The notes beneath the pieces are model-generated. The model was not told the origin of the DNA, searched no databases, and saw only the letters and a list, made by a program, of their open reading frames with translations. The translations under genes and the position numbers were made by a program. Positions 27,463 to 36,974 of a stretch of 64,000 nt of DNA are shown piece after piece. Numbering within the stretch: the stretch's first letter is position 1; every line of letters begins with the position of its first letter. Origin of the DNA: Phycisphaerae bacterium (lineage in GTDB: Bacteria; Planctomycetota; Phycisphaerae; UBA1845); the NCBI GenBank assembly GCA_029260075.1, contig JAJDDY010000027.1, forward strand, positions 62,001-126,000, written 5' to 3'.

Positions 27463-28954
27463 CGTCGCGCGTCCGAAAGCATGCCCCCACGCCGAACGTC
27501 CAGCCCGTACCAATCACCACCCACCAAGGCCAAGCGATGTACACTACGCTCGTGGCTTCTTGATAATGCTTGATCAGCACAAGCCCGATCACGGACGTGA
27601 GCATCGCGGCGACGTTGGCGACGTCGTGCCCCCTATGCTTCGTGGTCACACCAAGCAGAAATACGCCAAGCATCCCGCCGACGATTAACCCGACCCACTT
27701 GAACGCTTCCCACAGCAAGTCGTCGTGTTCTTGGAAGGCAATAGCAACGCACGCCAACACCACGCCGAAGAACAACGTCAGCCCTCGCGCGATCAGCAAC
27801 TCGCGTTCGTCCGATCCGTTCGCGCCAGCCGGCGCAACCCGCCCCCTTCGCATAAATCGATTGAGCGGTCGATAGAAGTCCGTGACCGCGGTCGACGACA
27901 TCGCACCGAGTGCAGAGTCTAGACTGGACATAGCGGCCGCAAATATTCCCGCCACAAGCAACCCTTTGATTCCGTAACCACGTGGCAAGACGTGGGCAAT
28001 GAAGTGTGGGAAGATTTGGTTCCTAGATTTGATCACGTCGGGAGGAAGCACAACACCCGCCTGCTCGAAGTAGCTCCAGATTAACGAACCGATCAGCAGG
28101 AACAGGCAAACGATCGGAAGTCCCATGAACGCATTCAACAAGAGCGACCGCTGTCCGCGACGAAGATCGGGGCACGTCAGCATCCGCTGCGTCAAGTCTT
28201 GATCCGTACCGAGTGCGGCCATGTTCAAGATCGTGGCGTGAATGGTCAGCACCCAGAACGACCGCACGTTGTTCGGATCCAGCGACCACGTGACGACGTG
28301 CAGCTTTTCGGACTCGCTCGCCCGTGAAACCAGGGCGGACAACCCTCCGTCCGTCGACAACGCGAAGAAGAGGACAACCGCTACGCCTCCGCCGAGGAAC
28401 ACGAACGCCTGCAACGCGTCGGTCCAGATGATCGCCTTGATGCCCCCGAACGTCGTATACGCAATCGCTACCGCAGCGCAACCGATAATCACCCACGTGA
28501 GCGACCATTGGAACACGACGGCAATGGCGATCGAAGCCGCCAGAAGTCGAATGCCGCTACCAAGTATTCGCGATGCGAAGAACATGAGCGAGGCGGTCGT
28601 TCGCGTCCCCGGTCCGAACCGCTGTCCTAGGTATTCATAGACCGTCGTCACGGAGCCACCGTAGAACGCGGGCAGCAGCAACCAGATGATCAACATGCGC
28701 CCGAGAAAGGCGCCGGCGTACATCTGCAGGTAGCTCCAATCGCCGTTGAAGGCGTCGGCTGGCACGCCGATGAAGGTGAGTGCGCTGACCTCCGTCGCGA
28801 CAATGGACAACCCGACGATGAGCCAAGGCTGTCGCCGACCGCCGAGGAAGAAGTCGTCCGTCGTGCGTTCGCCGCGTCCGAACCATACTCCTACCGCGAG
28901 AATGGCTAGGAAATACCCGCCGAGAACGCACAAATCCGCCGCACCGAATGCCAT
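27437..28954 (-). CDS. sodium:solute symporter family protein
   Basis: A protein of 505 residues, SSS/SLC5 family (LeuT fold, 13 or so membrane segments). TM1 is LCVLGGYFLAILAVGVWFGR. The following DDFFLGGRRQPWLIVGLSIV contains the FFLGGR element that marks the family, and ALTFIGVPADAF and AAMSSLDSALGAMSSTAVTDF (the TM8 region with the Na2-site SSLxSxxxxxS pattern) are present. It imports an organic solute with Na+; the substrate, perhaps a sugar or sialic acid-type compound, is inference only. The last residues (ARRTEPRP) are encoded in a family A repeat, so the C-terminal tail is probably not conserved. It is transcribed toward the EF-G terminator. Confidence 0.88.
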   Translation of the reverse strand: MAFGAADLCVLGGYFLAILAVGVWFGRGERTTDDFFLGGRRQPWLIVGLSIVATEVSALTFIGVPADAFNGDWSYLQMYAGAFLGRMLIIWLLLPAFYGGSVTTVYEYLGQRFGPGTRTTASLMFFASRILGSGIRLLAASIAIAVVFQWSLTWVIIGCAAVAIAYTTFGGIKAIIWTDALQAFVFLGGGVAVVLFFALSTDGGLSALVSRASESEKLHVVTWSLDPNNVRSFWVLTIHATILNMAALGTDQDLTQRMLTCPDLRRGQRSLLLNAFMGLPIVCLFLLIGSLIWSYFEQAGVVLPPDVIKSRNQIFPHFIAHVLPRGYGIKGLLVAGIFAAAMSSLDSALGAMSSTAVTDFYRPLNRFMRRGRVAPAGANGSDERELLIARGLTLFFGVVLACVAIAFQEHDDLLWEAFKWVGLIVGGMLGVFLLGVTTKHRGHDVANVAAMLTSVIGLVLIKHYQEATSVVYIAWPWWVVIGTGWTFGVGACFRTRDARRTEPRP

Positions 28955-29373
28955 GCGCCGATCCTACTACGATTCTCGACCCTCGGCGCCTGTGGCAACC
29001 GCTATGCGACGGGTGCGTGACAGACTAGGCGGGTCGTTCAACCACGTTTGAAGGCGGCACGCACTGTCAGAGCTGTGGGCGCTAGCCCACTGACATGATA
29101 CGAGCGAGCACCGCGCTTCTTCGATACCAGACCGGACACAGGGCTCGCGTCCTATGCTCTGATAAATGAACGCCGATTCCGTCTTGCATCCCGCTGTAAC
29201 GAGCCCCCAGTTTTCCCAGATCAGGCCTCTACGCTATAATTTCTCGTACGGTCCAGCGCGCGATGTCAGATTGTTGGGGTCAGTGGCGTAGTACCCATGA
29301 CAGGGTGGACGAGGCGTAAGTGCGTGCCACCGCATCGAGTACGTCTTACGTCGGGAAGGATTGTCCACGAGTA
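28955..29373. other. divergent intergenic region
   Basis: About 420 bases between the symporter (minus) and the CRTAC1 gene (plus), so it must hold both promoters. A consensus TATAAT lies at 29235-29240. GGGCGCTAGCCC at 29069-29080 is a short palindrome. No gene. Confidence 0.4.
29212..29240 (+). promoter_or_regulatory. candidate promoter with consensus -10
   Basis: TATAAT (29235-29240) is a perfect -10 element; the -35 position (TTTCCC, 29212-29217, 17-base spacer) is poor. It lies 134 bases before the chosen start of the CRTAC1 lipoprotein gene. Confidence 0.35.
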
Positions 29374-31962
29374 ATGCGAATCATCACCCGACTGCGATCG
29401 CCACACCTCTTCATTCTCGTTGCCGGCACGATATTGTGGGCCATCGGATGCAAGCGTAGCGATCCCGCGCCGACACCGGCGGCACCAGTTGTCGGCGAGA
29501 CCACAACCTTTACCGACGTGACCGCTCGCGCCGGGATTACGCACAAGCACCACCCGCCCGTGTTGGATCACAAACTCGACCATATCATGACGTGGATGGC
29601 CAGTGTCGGCGCGGCGGCTGCTACGGCGGACTTCGATCGTGACGGTTGGCTGGACTTGTACGTCACCAATTCACGCAAGGGTCAACCCAACTTCCTCTAC
29701 CGAAACAACCACGACGGCACGTTTACCGACGTCGCTGAGTCCGCCGGAGTCGCCAACCTTAACGGCGATGACGGTACGAGCATGGACTGCGTCTGGGCGG
29801 ACTACGACAACGACGGATGGAGCGACCTTTACGTCGTTCGCTGGGGGCGCGACGTGCTGTTTCGCAACAACGGGGACGGCACGTTTCGCGACGTCACCAA
29901 GGACGTGTTCACACAACCCGACGGCCGTCCGGGGACACCCTGGGCTAACGGCAACTCCGCACTATTCCTCGACGACAACCTCGACGGCCGACTCGACATC
30001 TACGTCGGCAACTACTTCGAGGAGGTCGATCTGTGGCATCTCAAGAATACGCGAATCATGCACGACGACTTCGAGAAAGCCCGCAACGGCGGGAGCAACT
30101 ACCACTACCGACAGCAAGCCGATGGCACATTCGTAGACGTGGCCAAGTCGCTCGGCATCGACGATCCGGGTTGGACGCTCTCTGTCGGATCGGCGGATGT
30201 GGACAACGATGGCTGGCCGGACCTGTACTGCGCCAATGACTTCGGACCCGATCAGTTCTTTCTCAACGACAAGAAGGGCGGATTCGTCAACGTCACCGAG
30301 CACGCCATCGGTTGGGATTCAAAGAAAGGGATGAACGTCGACTTCGGCGATTTCAATAACGACGGCTGGCTCGACATCTACGTCACCAACATCACGACCG
30401 CCGAATACCTACAAGAGGGAAACATGCTGTGGCACAACAACGGCCGCGGCGAGGACGGTCAGTTGACCTTGACCGACGTATCACTCGAAACGGTGACCTA
30501 TGACGGCGGTTGGGGATGGGGGGCGAAGTTCTTCGACGCCGACAACGACGGCGATTTGGACATCATTGCGATGAACGGCTTCATCAGCGCCGGCGAGGGC
30601 AACTTCTGGTACGACCTCGCCTCGTGGACCGTCACGGGAGAAAGCGCCGCCGACGCCGCCAATTGGCCCCCGATCGGTGATCGTTCGTTCTCAGGATACG
30701 AAGTCGTTCGTTTCTGGCGCAACGACGGATTCTATACGTTCACGGAAAGCGCGAAGGAGGTTGGCCTCGGCAGCGACCGGGACGGGCGCGGTGTCGTGAC
30801 GTTCGACTACGACAACGACGGCGACCTCGACGTGTTCATCGCCAATCAGGGTCAGGCTCCGAATCTGTTCCGCAACGATCCGGCCTCGCCGAGGCACTGG
30901 CTGATGATCGACGTGGAAGGTACCGAATCAACCGCAACCACGCGCGACGGCATCGGTGCGCGTGTGACGGTCGTCACCGAAACGGGTATGCAAATCCGTG
31001 AGCGCGACGGTGGGAACAGCTATTGCGGACAGAGCGATCCACGGATGCACTTCGGGCTTGGCGATGACAACCGCGCGACACTCGTCGAGGTGCGATGGCC
31101 CGACGGCGGGTTGCAATACGTCGAGAACGTCGCAGTCGATCGCGTTATCTCGGTCAAGCAAGACCCGAGTCAATACGCCGACCGCCTGGCCGTCGACGTC
31201 GGCGTACCCAAGCCGTGGAAAGTTTCCGAAGACGACAAAGCATTGCAACAGCCCACGATCGATCCGGCAGACATGAAACGCATGTTGACCGAAGTGGAAG
31301 ACGCCCTTCGTAAAGAGTTCCCCCCGGCTGCCGATGGAACCGACGGCGCTCCGCCGACTTTTGCACTGGCCAGCACCTACCGGGCGCGTTGCGCCCAATT
31401 CGGCCAACAGGACCGGGCCGTCAAGTTCTTTAGTGATCTGGTGAGACAGCGACCGAGCGACCTTCGACTTCGCATCGAACTGGCCTGCACATACGTCGAC
31501 AAAATCCCGACGTGCGGCGGTCTAGCGGCCATCGTAAGCAAAGGCACGCTCGCCAGAAAATCACTTACAGAACTCGACGCCGTCGTGACGCGCCGCCAGG
31601 ATCTTTGGGTCGCGCGATACTGCCGTGGGATGAACCACCTTCATTGGCCCCGCGCTCTTCGCCACTCCGACGATGCCGTGGTCGACTTCACGCAGTGCAT
31701 CAAGTTGCAGCAAACGCACGACGATGCGATTCGCCCGGACTACTATGTTCGTGCCCACATCGCCCTGGGTGATTCGTATGCGAAAATGTCGCAGTTCGAC
31801 AAAGCCCGCAAGGCGTGGCGCGAGGGGCTACGCTTGTTCCCCGAATCAGACGCACTGAAAGATCGCCTTGCCATCGCCGATGACGCCCTACTCGCATACG
31901 TCGAAGGCGTCCGAAACCTCCAGCAACCCATCGATACCGGCCTCGCGTTTCTCGACCGGTAA
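29374..31962 (+). CDS. CRTAC1-type lipoprotein: FG-GAP/VCBS propeller, ASPIC-UnbV domain, TPR-like tail
   Basis: A protein of 862 residues. From the ATG at 29374 the N-terminus (SPHLFILVAGTILWAIGC) is a lipoprotein signal; an upstream start at 29320 would spoil it. Many FG-GAP-like repeats follow (ATADFDRDGWLDLYVTNSRK, CVWADYDNDGWSDLYVVRWG, GDFNNDGWLDIYVTN), each with a Ca-loop, forming a beta-propeller. Then comes an ASPIC/UnbV-like domain (DGIGARVTVVTETGMQIRER, SDPRMHFGLGDDNRATLVEV). The last 200 residues are helical and TPR-like (AHIALGDSYAKMSQFDKARK). Such proteins are abundant in planctomycetes; their role is unknown but surface binding is inferred. No operon partner. Confidence 0.88.
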   Translation: MRIITRLRSPHLFILVAGTILWAIGCKRSDPAPTPAAPVVGETTTFTDVTARAGITHKHHPPVLDHKLDHIMTWMASVGAAAATADFDRDGWLDLYVTNSRKGQPNFLYRNNHDGTFTDVAESAGVANLNGDDGTSMDCVWADYDNDGWSDLYVVRWGRDVLFRNNGDGTFRDVTKDVFTQPDGRPGTPWANGNSALFLDDNLDGRLDIYVGNYFEEVDLWHLKNTRIMHDDFEKARNGGSNYHYRQQADGTFVDVAKSLGIDDPGWTLSVGSADVDNDGWPDLYCANDFGPDQFFLNDKKGGFVNVTEHAIGWDSKKGMNVDFGDFNNDGWLDIYVTNITTAEYLQEGNMLWHNNGRGEDGQLTLTDVSLETVTYDGGWGWGAKFFDADNDGDLDIIAMNGFISAGEGNFWYDLASWTVTGESAADAANWPPIGDRSFSGYEVVRFWRNDGFYTFTESAKEVGLGSDRDGRGVVTFDYDNDGDLDVFIANQGQAPNLFRNDPASPRHWLMIDVEGTESTATTRDGIGARVTVVTETGMQIRERDGGNSYCGQSDPRMHFGLGDDNRATLVEVRWPDGGLQYVENVAVDRVISVKQDPSQYADRLAVDVGVPKPWKVSEDDKALQQPTIDPADMKRMLTEVEDALRKEFPPAADGTDGAPPTFALASTYRARCAQFGQQDRAVKFFSDLVRQRPSDLRLRIELACTYVDKIPTCGGLAAIVSKGTLARKSLTELDAVVTRRQDLWVARYCRGMNHLHWPRALRHSDDAVVDFTQCIKLQQTHDDAIRPDYYVRAHIALGDSYAKMSQFDKARKAWREGLRLFPESDALKDRLAIADDALLAYVEGVRNLQQPIDTGLAFLDR

Positions 31963-31966
31963 GACC

Positions 31967-32440
31967 GTGTCTGAAACGCCTCTTGCCGAGCCGCGCCCGC
32001 AAGGAAGCGATCCGGTCTTGTGTGGCACCGGCTTCCAGCCGATCGTGAAACAAGTGTGGCACCGGCTTCCAGCCGGTGATCCCATTAGCTCTTATCGCAA
32101 CTACGCTGGGACGAGATTCCTATCTCGTCCCGACACCTTATCTATCCATCACCGCAAGATGTTCATGCGGCCACGCTGGGTGCCCCATTCTTCGGGTACT
32201 CCCGAAGGGTGGGGGACGAACGGCGCCGGCGACCCACCTAACGTTTCATCCGTCCCCCACCCTTGCTGCGCAAGAATGGGGCACCCGCGCCCAGCACCAC
32301 CAAAGGTGCGAGAAGGGATTCACGCACCAGCATAGAAGGGATTCACGCACCAGCGGTCTCAATATTGTGTGGCACCGGCTTCCAGCCGGTGATCCCATTA
32401 GCATGCTGGGACGAAATTACCATCTCGTCCCGACAACTTA
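31967..32440. repeat. dense cluster of hairpin repeats (families A, B, C, D, E)
   Basis: Five families are packed together in the 508-base gap. Family A left half (about 31968-32015). Family B, a truncated copy (32026-32040) and perfect copies at 32060-32078 and 32373-32391. Family D GGGACGAGAT-TCCT-ATCTCGTCCC (32108-32131) and a variant at 32408-32431. Family E pair at 32180-32216 (stem CTTCGGG-TACT-CCCGAAG) and 32253-32285 (stem CTTGC-TGC-GCAAG). Family C GGTGCG...CGCACC (32305-32328) with a partial copy after it. No gene is present. Confidence 0.7.
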
Positions 32441-32470
32441 CTTGCATATCAAAGCGGGATGATCACAAGG

Positions 32471-33595
32471 TTATGGCGTGTCGCCGGTGAATACCGTCTG
32501 GAAGAATGCGAAGTCCCAGAGGTCGATGGCTTTGTCGGCGGTGAAGTCGAAGGCGGTGCAGGTGTTGGATGCGGATTCCGCTGTGGGGCCGTTCATACAG
32601 GTTGATAGTTGGGCGTGGTCGGTGAGGGTTACTGTTCCGCTGTTGTCGAAGTCGCCGGTGGCGAAGTGGTATTCAATGACATTGACGCCGTCGACGGGCG
32701 CTGGTCCGGCGTCGGTCATGGTGAAGCGGGTGGTTTCGCCGAAGGTTACGGGTCGATCAAGCACGATCTCAACGGTGTCGGGTTCGTCGTTTTCGCGTCG
32801 TCGGGTCTGGAGTACGACGGGGGCCTCGCCTCCGGTGGATTCAACAAGAATGTCGTCTATGTAGACGTAGTTGGCAGAGTCGAACGTGACCGTGAATCGA
32901 TCGAGCGGCTTGCGTGCGTCGACGAGGCCCTGCGGTGGATCGGAGGCAATGACCTGATCGCCAAACGAAATCGTCCCGTACCGGATGAAATCCCACTCGT
33001 TGATCATGTTGGGAAACGAGTCGCCTATGCAGCCTCCTCGCCCACGAAGCGCGACCGACGTGGAGCGAAGTGGAGTATCTCCGCTTAGGCGGGCAAACAC
33101 CGTCCCATCGACGGCCAGGGTGTAATCGATCCCGTCAATGGACTCGTAGCGAAAGGTGTGGAATTCGTCTAGGTCCAACCCCGCGATCCCGAAATCCCCA
33201 CTGTCGTTGAAGGCTGCGTCTCCGTACATGTGGATTCGATCTTCAATAGGTGGAAATTGGACCTTGAAATTTGCGTCGCAGCTTATCGAAGAAGGATTTA
33301 GTGCGTGGTTGGACCGAAACCGCCACTCCACCCAGAAGTTGGGCGGCGGAGGAGGTTCTTCAATAGCGGTGATCTGAAACTGGAAATTCACCGCATCTCC
33401 GACGACCCGCCAGCGCAGCACGTAATGCCCATCCTCGACGGAGTCGCTGCACGGGTCTTCGCAGAGACTCCCGACGAGCGCTCCCGCATCGAGCGGATGC
33501 ACGTTACCCTCGTAGCGAAACAGCGTTTCATCGGCGCGCAGCCTGGCCGACGCGACGACCCACGCACAGACAACCAATAGCCCTACAGTTCTCAT
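32471..33595 (-). CDS. exported protein with dockerin-like C-terminus
   Basis: A protein of 374 residues from the ATG at 33595 (MRTVGLLVVCAWVVASARLR), a signal peptide cleaved near RADET. An upstream in-frame start at 33628 is less likely. Residues about 30-190 look like a beta-sandwich of the laminin G/concanavalin type (FWVEWRFRSNHALNPSSISC, YTLAVDGTVFARLSGDTPLR), a fold that often binds carbohydrate; this is inference. The C-terminus has GDFDNSGTVTLTDHAQLSTC and FDFTADKAIDLWDFAFFQTV, two dockerin-like Ca loops. It is flanked on both sides by repeat clusters. Confidence 0.75.
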   Translation of the reverse strand: MRTVGLLVVCAWVVASARLRADETLFRYEGNVHPLDAGALVGSLCEDPCSDSVEDGHYVLRWRVVGDAVNFQFQITAIEEPPPPPNFWVEWRFRSNHALNPSSISCDANFKVQFPPIEDRIHMYGDAAFNDSGDFGIAGLDLDEFHTFRYESIDGIDYTLAVDGTVFARLSGDTPLRSTSVALRGRGGCIGDSFPNMINEWDFIRYGTISFGDQVIASDPPQGLVDARKPLDRFTVTFDSANYVYIDDILVESTGGEAPVVLQTRRRENDEPDTVEIVLDRPVTFGETTRFTMTDAGPAPVDGVNVIEYHFATGDFDNSGTVTLTDHAQLSTCMNGPTAESASNTCTAFDFTADKAIDLWDFAFFQTVFTGDTP

Positions 33596-34187
33596 GACGT
33601 GTTGCTCGAACTCCCCCAAACCCCGCACGGCCTACACAGGATCATAGAGAACGGGCCATCGCAATTCGATGAGTAGGCGTTGGGAAGGGATTCACGCAGG
33701 CGAAGGTGCGAGAAAGGATTCACGCACCAGCGAATTCGCGGATGCGGGGGTGCGAGAAGGGATTCACGCACCAGCGATTCACGCACAAGCACGTGATGGG
33801 ATTCACGCACCAGCACGACTCACGCACCAGCGGGCGAATCGGCCATCACATGCGTCGAAGGCTTCGCATCGCTAGGACGAGATTCCTATCTCGTCCCCAA
33901 GCCATCGCAGGTTTCCTCTCCTGTTTGGACGTCCATACGCGAGTCGCGGGAGATGATTCCCGAACGCGGAGGTGCGAGAAAGGAATCACGAAGACACGGG
34001 GCGTTGCCCTGGGCCGGAATAGGACGCCCCGTTGGGGCTGTAAGATGCGCGCGTAGTCACAGCTGTCACCTATCGCAGGAAAACCGGCGGCACCTTTCGT
34101 TGGCACGCAAACTGTCTTGCGCCCGGCGATCTCGCACATCCCTTCGCCCGGTTTCCAACGACTGAACGTTGTGGTATCGTCGCCGCC
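33596..34187. repeat. repeat cluster upstream of prfB (families C and D)
   Basis: Family C hairpins GGTGCG...CGCACC at 33705-33728 and 33749-33772, a decayed one at 33971-33994, and shorter GATTCACGCACCAGC units between 33773 and 33835. One family D hairpin GGACGAGAT-TCCT-ATCTCGTCC lies at 33875-33896. No gene is visible. The prfB promoter should be near its 3' end but is not clear. Confidence 0.6.
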
Positions 34188-35301
34188 ATGATACACGAAG
34201 ACCCCGTCGCCATGTTGACCGACCTTTCGGCCCGGATTGTTGCCATCCGGGACTCTCTTTGACTTCCCCGCCAGACTAGAAGCCCTCGCGGCCGTTGAGC
34301 GCGAGATGGCCGCCACCAACTTCTGGGACAACCCGGACACCGCCAAGCAGACCGTCAGTCGACTCAAGGCCCTCAAAGCCGTCGTCGATCCGGTGTGCGC
34401 GGCGGCGGATCGGTCCGAAGATGTGCAGGCCATGCTCGAACTTCTCGCCGAGGAGGAAGATCCCGACGCGCGATCCGAGTTGAACGATGGACTCACCGCA
34501 CTCGCTCGCGAAGTCAACCACATTGAAACACTGACCTTGCTCTCCGGCCGCAACGACGACCGCCACTGCTACTTCAGCATCCAAGCCGGAACCGGCGGCG
34601 CCGACGCATGTGACTGGGCTGAAATGATGCTCCGTCTCTACCTCCGCTATTTCGAAGACAACGGCTATGGCGTGGAAGAGTTGGCCATCCGGCACGGCGA
34701 AGAAGCCGGCATCCAATCCTGCAACCTGCTCGTTCGCGGCCCCTACGCCTACGGATACCTCTCCTGCGAAGCGGGCGTTCACCGCCTCGTGCGCATCTCG
34801 CCGTTTTCAGCGCAGGGAAAGCGCGAGACGAGCTTCGCTTCCGTCGACGTCCAACCGGAACTCGACGACATCGATATCGACATCGACTGGGACGAAGACG
34901 TGCGCGAGGATACCTACCGCGCTAGTGGCAAGGGCGGTCAGCACGTCAACAAGACATCCTCCGCCGTACGCCTGACCCATCTCGCAAGTGGCATCGCGGC
35001 CCAGTGTCAGAGCGAACGCTCGCAGCACAAGAACCGGGGCACAGCCCGAAAGATGCTGCTGGCCCGGTTGTATCAAATGGAAGAAGCCAAACGCGACAGC
35101 GAATTGGCGAAAGTGTACGGCGAACGAGGACAAATCAGTTGGGGCAACGCCATCCGATCCTACTTCCTCTACCCCGAACAGCGCGTCAAAGACGCCCGCA
35201 CTGGCGAGCTGACTTCGAATACGCAGGGCGTGCTCGACGGCGAAATCCAAGCGTTCATCGATGCGGAACTGAGGCGACGGGCTGCGGCGCGGAACAAATA
35301 G
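34188..35301 (+). CDS. prfB: peptide chain release factor 2, with programmed +1 frameshift
   Basis: Terminates translation at UGA and UAA. The zero frame starts at ATG 34188 (MIHEDPVAMLTDLSARIVAI, then RDSL) and meets TGA at 34260-34262. Shifting +1 continues as DFPARLEALAAVEREMA to 35301, for 370 residues, the normal RF2 size. SPF (about 204-206), the stop-codon recognition motif of RF2, and GGQ (about 249-251), the peptidyl-tRNA hydrolysis motif, are at the expected places. A simple gene call would start at 34237 and lose the N-terminal helix. The gene converges on the cysteine desulfurase-like gene. Confidence 0.95.
34247..34263 (+). promoter_or_regulatory. prfB programmed +1 frameshift site
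   Basis: CGGGACTCTCTTTGAC: the slippery CTT TGA C heptamer occupies 34257-34263, identical to the classic bacterial prfB site, with GGGA a few bases before it acting as the internal Shine-Dalgarno-like stimulator. Low RF2 allows the ribosome to slip from CTT onto TTT and read GAC, an autoregulatory loop. Confidence 0.9.
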
Positions 35302-35427
35302 TCACCGCGTCCTTCGGCGTCCGGAAGAGGTCGGAAACCAGCGCGAGCACCATCAAACTTGATCCACCGCCGAAGACTCCAATCGCCCGTTCGGCCAATG
35401 CACCGAACGACAGCGACACAGAGTTGA

Positions 35428-36579
35428 TCACGCGGACACGGCGCGGGGCGCTTCGACCATGTGCCTAACGACGCGCGTCACTTCTTCAGATGTGTTGAAG
35501 TAGCCAAAGCTGAATCGGACCGTGCCGTCTCCCGGCAGCGTCCCGATGGTCTCATGCGAAAGCGGCGCGCAGTGGTAGCCCGCGCGAGTCGTAACCTGAT
35601 GCTCCCTAGCCAACCACGCCGCGAGCTCTTTCGGCGACGTGCCATCCATCGTGATCGAAACGTTGCCGGTGCGCTGGTCAAGATCGTCCGTGCCGTAAAC
35701 CGTCACGCCGGGGATTTCGGAAATGCCAGTGATGAACTGCCCCGCAAGCTTCCGCTCGTGGGCCCGAATGCGTTTCAGACCTGTCTTCTGGATCCACTTC
35801 ACACCGGCCGCAAGCCCGGCGATGGCAGGCAAGTTGTGCGTGCCGACCTCATAGGTAGACGGAACCTTGTGAGCCATGCCATGCTGACCCGAGTCACCGC
35901 CCGTGCCTCCTTCCGCCAACGTCTTGAGGTCGAGACCCGGCGCTACATACAACCCCCCCACGCCCGGCGGTCCAAACAAACCCTTGTGCCCGGCGAAGGC
36001 GAGCAGGTCGGCGCCGAGCTCCTCGGCGTGAACATCGAGTAGACCAGCCGCCTGAGCCGCATCGACCAAACATAGGGTGTTGTACTGATGAGCCAGCTCT
36101 ACGACGTCCGCAACCGGGAACACATCGCCCGTGACGTTGCTGGCCATCGTGCAGGCGACAAGGCGAACACGACCCTTGCGCAGAATGCGCTCCACGAAAT
36201 CGAGATCAATCGGATGACCGGGTTCATACGGCGCGACCTCGAAGCGAATACCCCGCTCTATCGCAAGCTTGCGAATCGGTCGCGAAACGGAATGATGCTC
36301 AAGCCCGCTGATGATAGCTACGTCACCCGACTTCCAGTCCAATCCGAAGATGGCCAGGTTGAGTGCGTACGTACAGCCCGGAGCGAGCACCAAACGCGTC
36401 GGGTCGGAGATACCGAGGAACGACGTGATGGTCTTGCGACACTCGGTCATCAAATCGCCGTGGACGGCACCGGACGCACTGCGCATCGGGCTGTCCATTT
36501 CGCGAAACGACTTGTCGAAGATTGCGTACACGACTTCCGGCTTAGGCCAGGTTGTTGCAGCGTTGTTCAAATAGATCAT
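35428..36579 (-). CDS. class V aminotransferase / cysteine desulfurase-like (CsdA/SufS type)
   Basis: A protein of 383 residues, PLP fold type I. It begins MIYLNNAATTWPKPEVV, the usual start of the family. The PLP lysine is Lys199 in AGHKGLFGPPG, with the Asp of LVDAAQ at about 173. A Cys lies at 337 in RAGYHCAPLSHETIG, the conserved active-site position of group II (SufS/CsdA) desulfurases, so it probably takes sulfur from cysteine as persulfide. SELENOCYSTEINE lyase activity is a family alternative. No isc or suf partner genes are nearby, so the sulfur acceptor is unknown. Length is slightly short of SufS (about 406). Confidence 0.85.
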   Translation of the reverse strand: MIYLNNAATTWPKPEVVYAIFDKSFREMDSPMRSASGAVHGDLMTECRKTITSFLGISDPTRLVLAPGCTYALNLAIFGLDWKSGDVAIISGLEHHSVSRPIRKLAIERGIRFEVAPYEPGHPIDLDFVERILRKGRVRLVACTMASNVTGDVFPVADVVELAHQYNTLCLVDAAQAAGLLDVHAEELGADLLAFAGHKGLFGPPGVGGLYVAPGLDLKTLAEGGTGGDSGQHGMAHKVPSTYEVGTHNLPAIAGLAAGVKWIQKTGLKRIRAHERKLAGQFITGISEIPGVTVYGTDDLDQRTGNVSITMDGTSPKELAAWLAREHQVTTRAGYHCAPLSHETIGTLPGDGTVRFSFGYFNTSEEVTRVVRHMVEAPRAVSA

Positions 36580-36750
36580 ATGACCACTTCTTTCGTGTTT
36601 GAAGACGGAACAGGAGAAACACCTCGCTCATTCACATCGCAGGCTGGATTGTCTTCAATTTGACCCCTCGATCAAACGAATACACCGCCAGTGCCATGCC
36701 AACGCTGCATTGACCGGTTCCAGTTGACCTGGTTGGCTCACGTCTCACAG

Positions 36751-36810
36751 GTGGGGGACTCGAATCGAATCTGGATTCGACTCCCCCACGGCTAATGCCA
36801 TGGGCCACCC
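36751..36810. repeat. long hairpin joined to a family E repeat
   Basis: GTGGGGGA-C-TCGAATC (36751-36766) pairs with GATTCGA-C-TCCCCCAC (36774-36789): a 15-base-pair stem with one C-C mismatch and a 7-base loop. The second half runs into CCCCCAC, stem GGC-TAAT-GCC (36790-36799), ATGGGCCACCC, which is the family E flank pattern with yet another stem. Confidence 0.6.
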
Positions 36811-36974
36811 AACCCGTCAATCGATCGATGACAAAGCACTACCGCGCGACAGAAAATCGATCGCCCGTTTCGGTCGGCTGTACTCCTCAGTACGCAATCG
36901 GCGGCGCGTTCAACCCTGCGCCACCACCACCGTCATCCAGACTCGCGCGCATTTTCTCTGCGACTGAGTCGCTG

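Noticed and set aside
36751-36789. tRNA or tmRNA gene
   Set aside because: Only 39 bases of paired sequence; no anticodon arm or full cloverleaf could be drawn.
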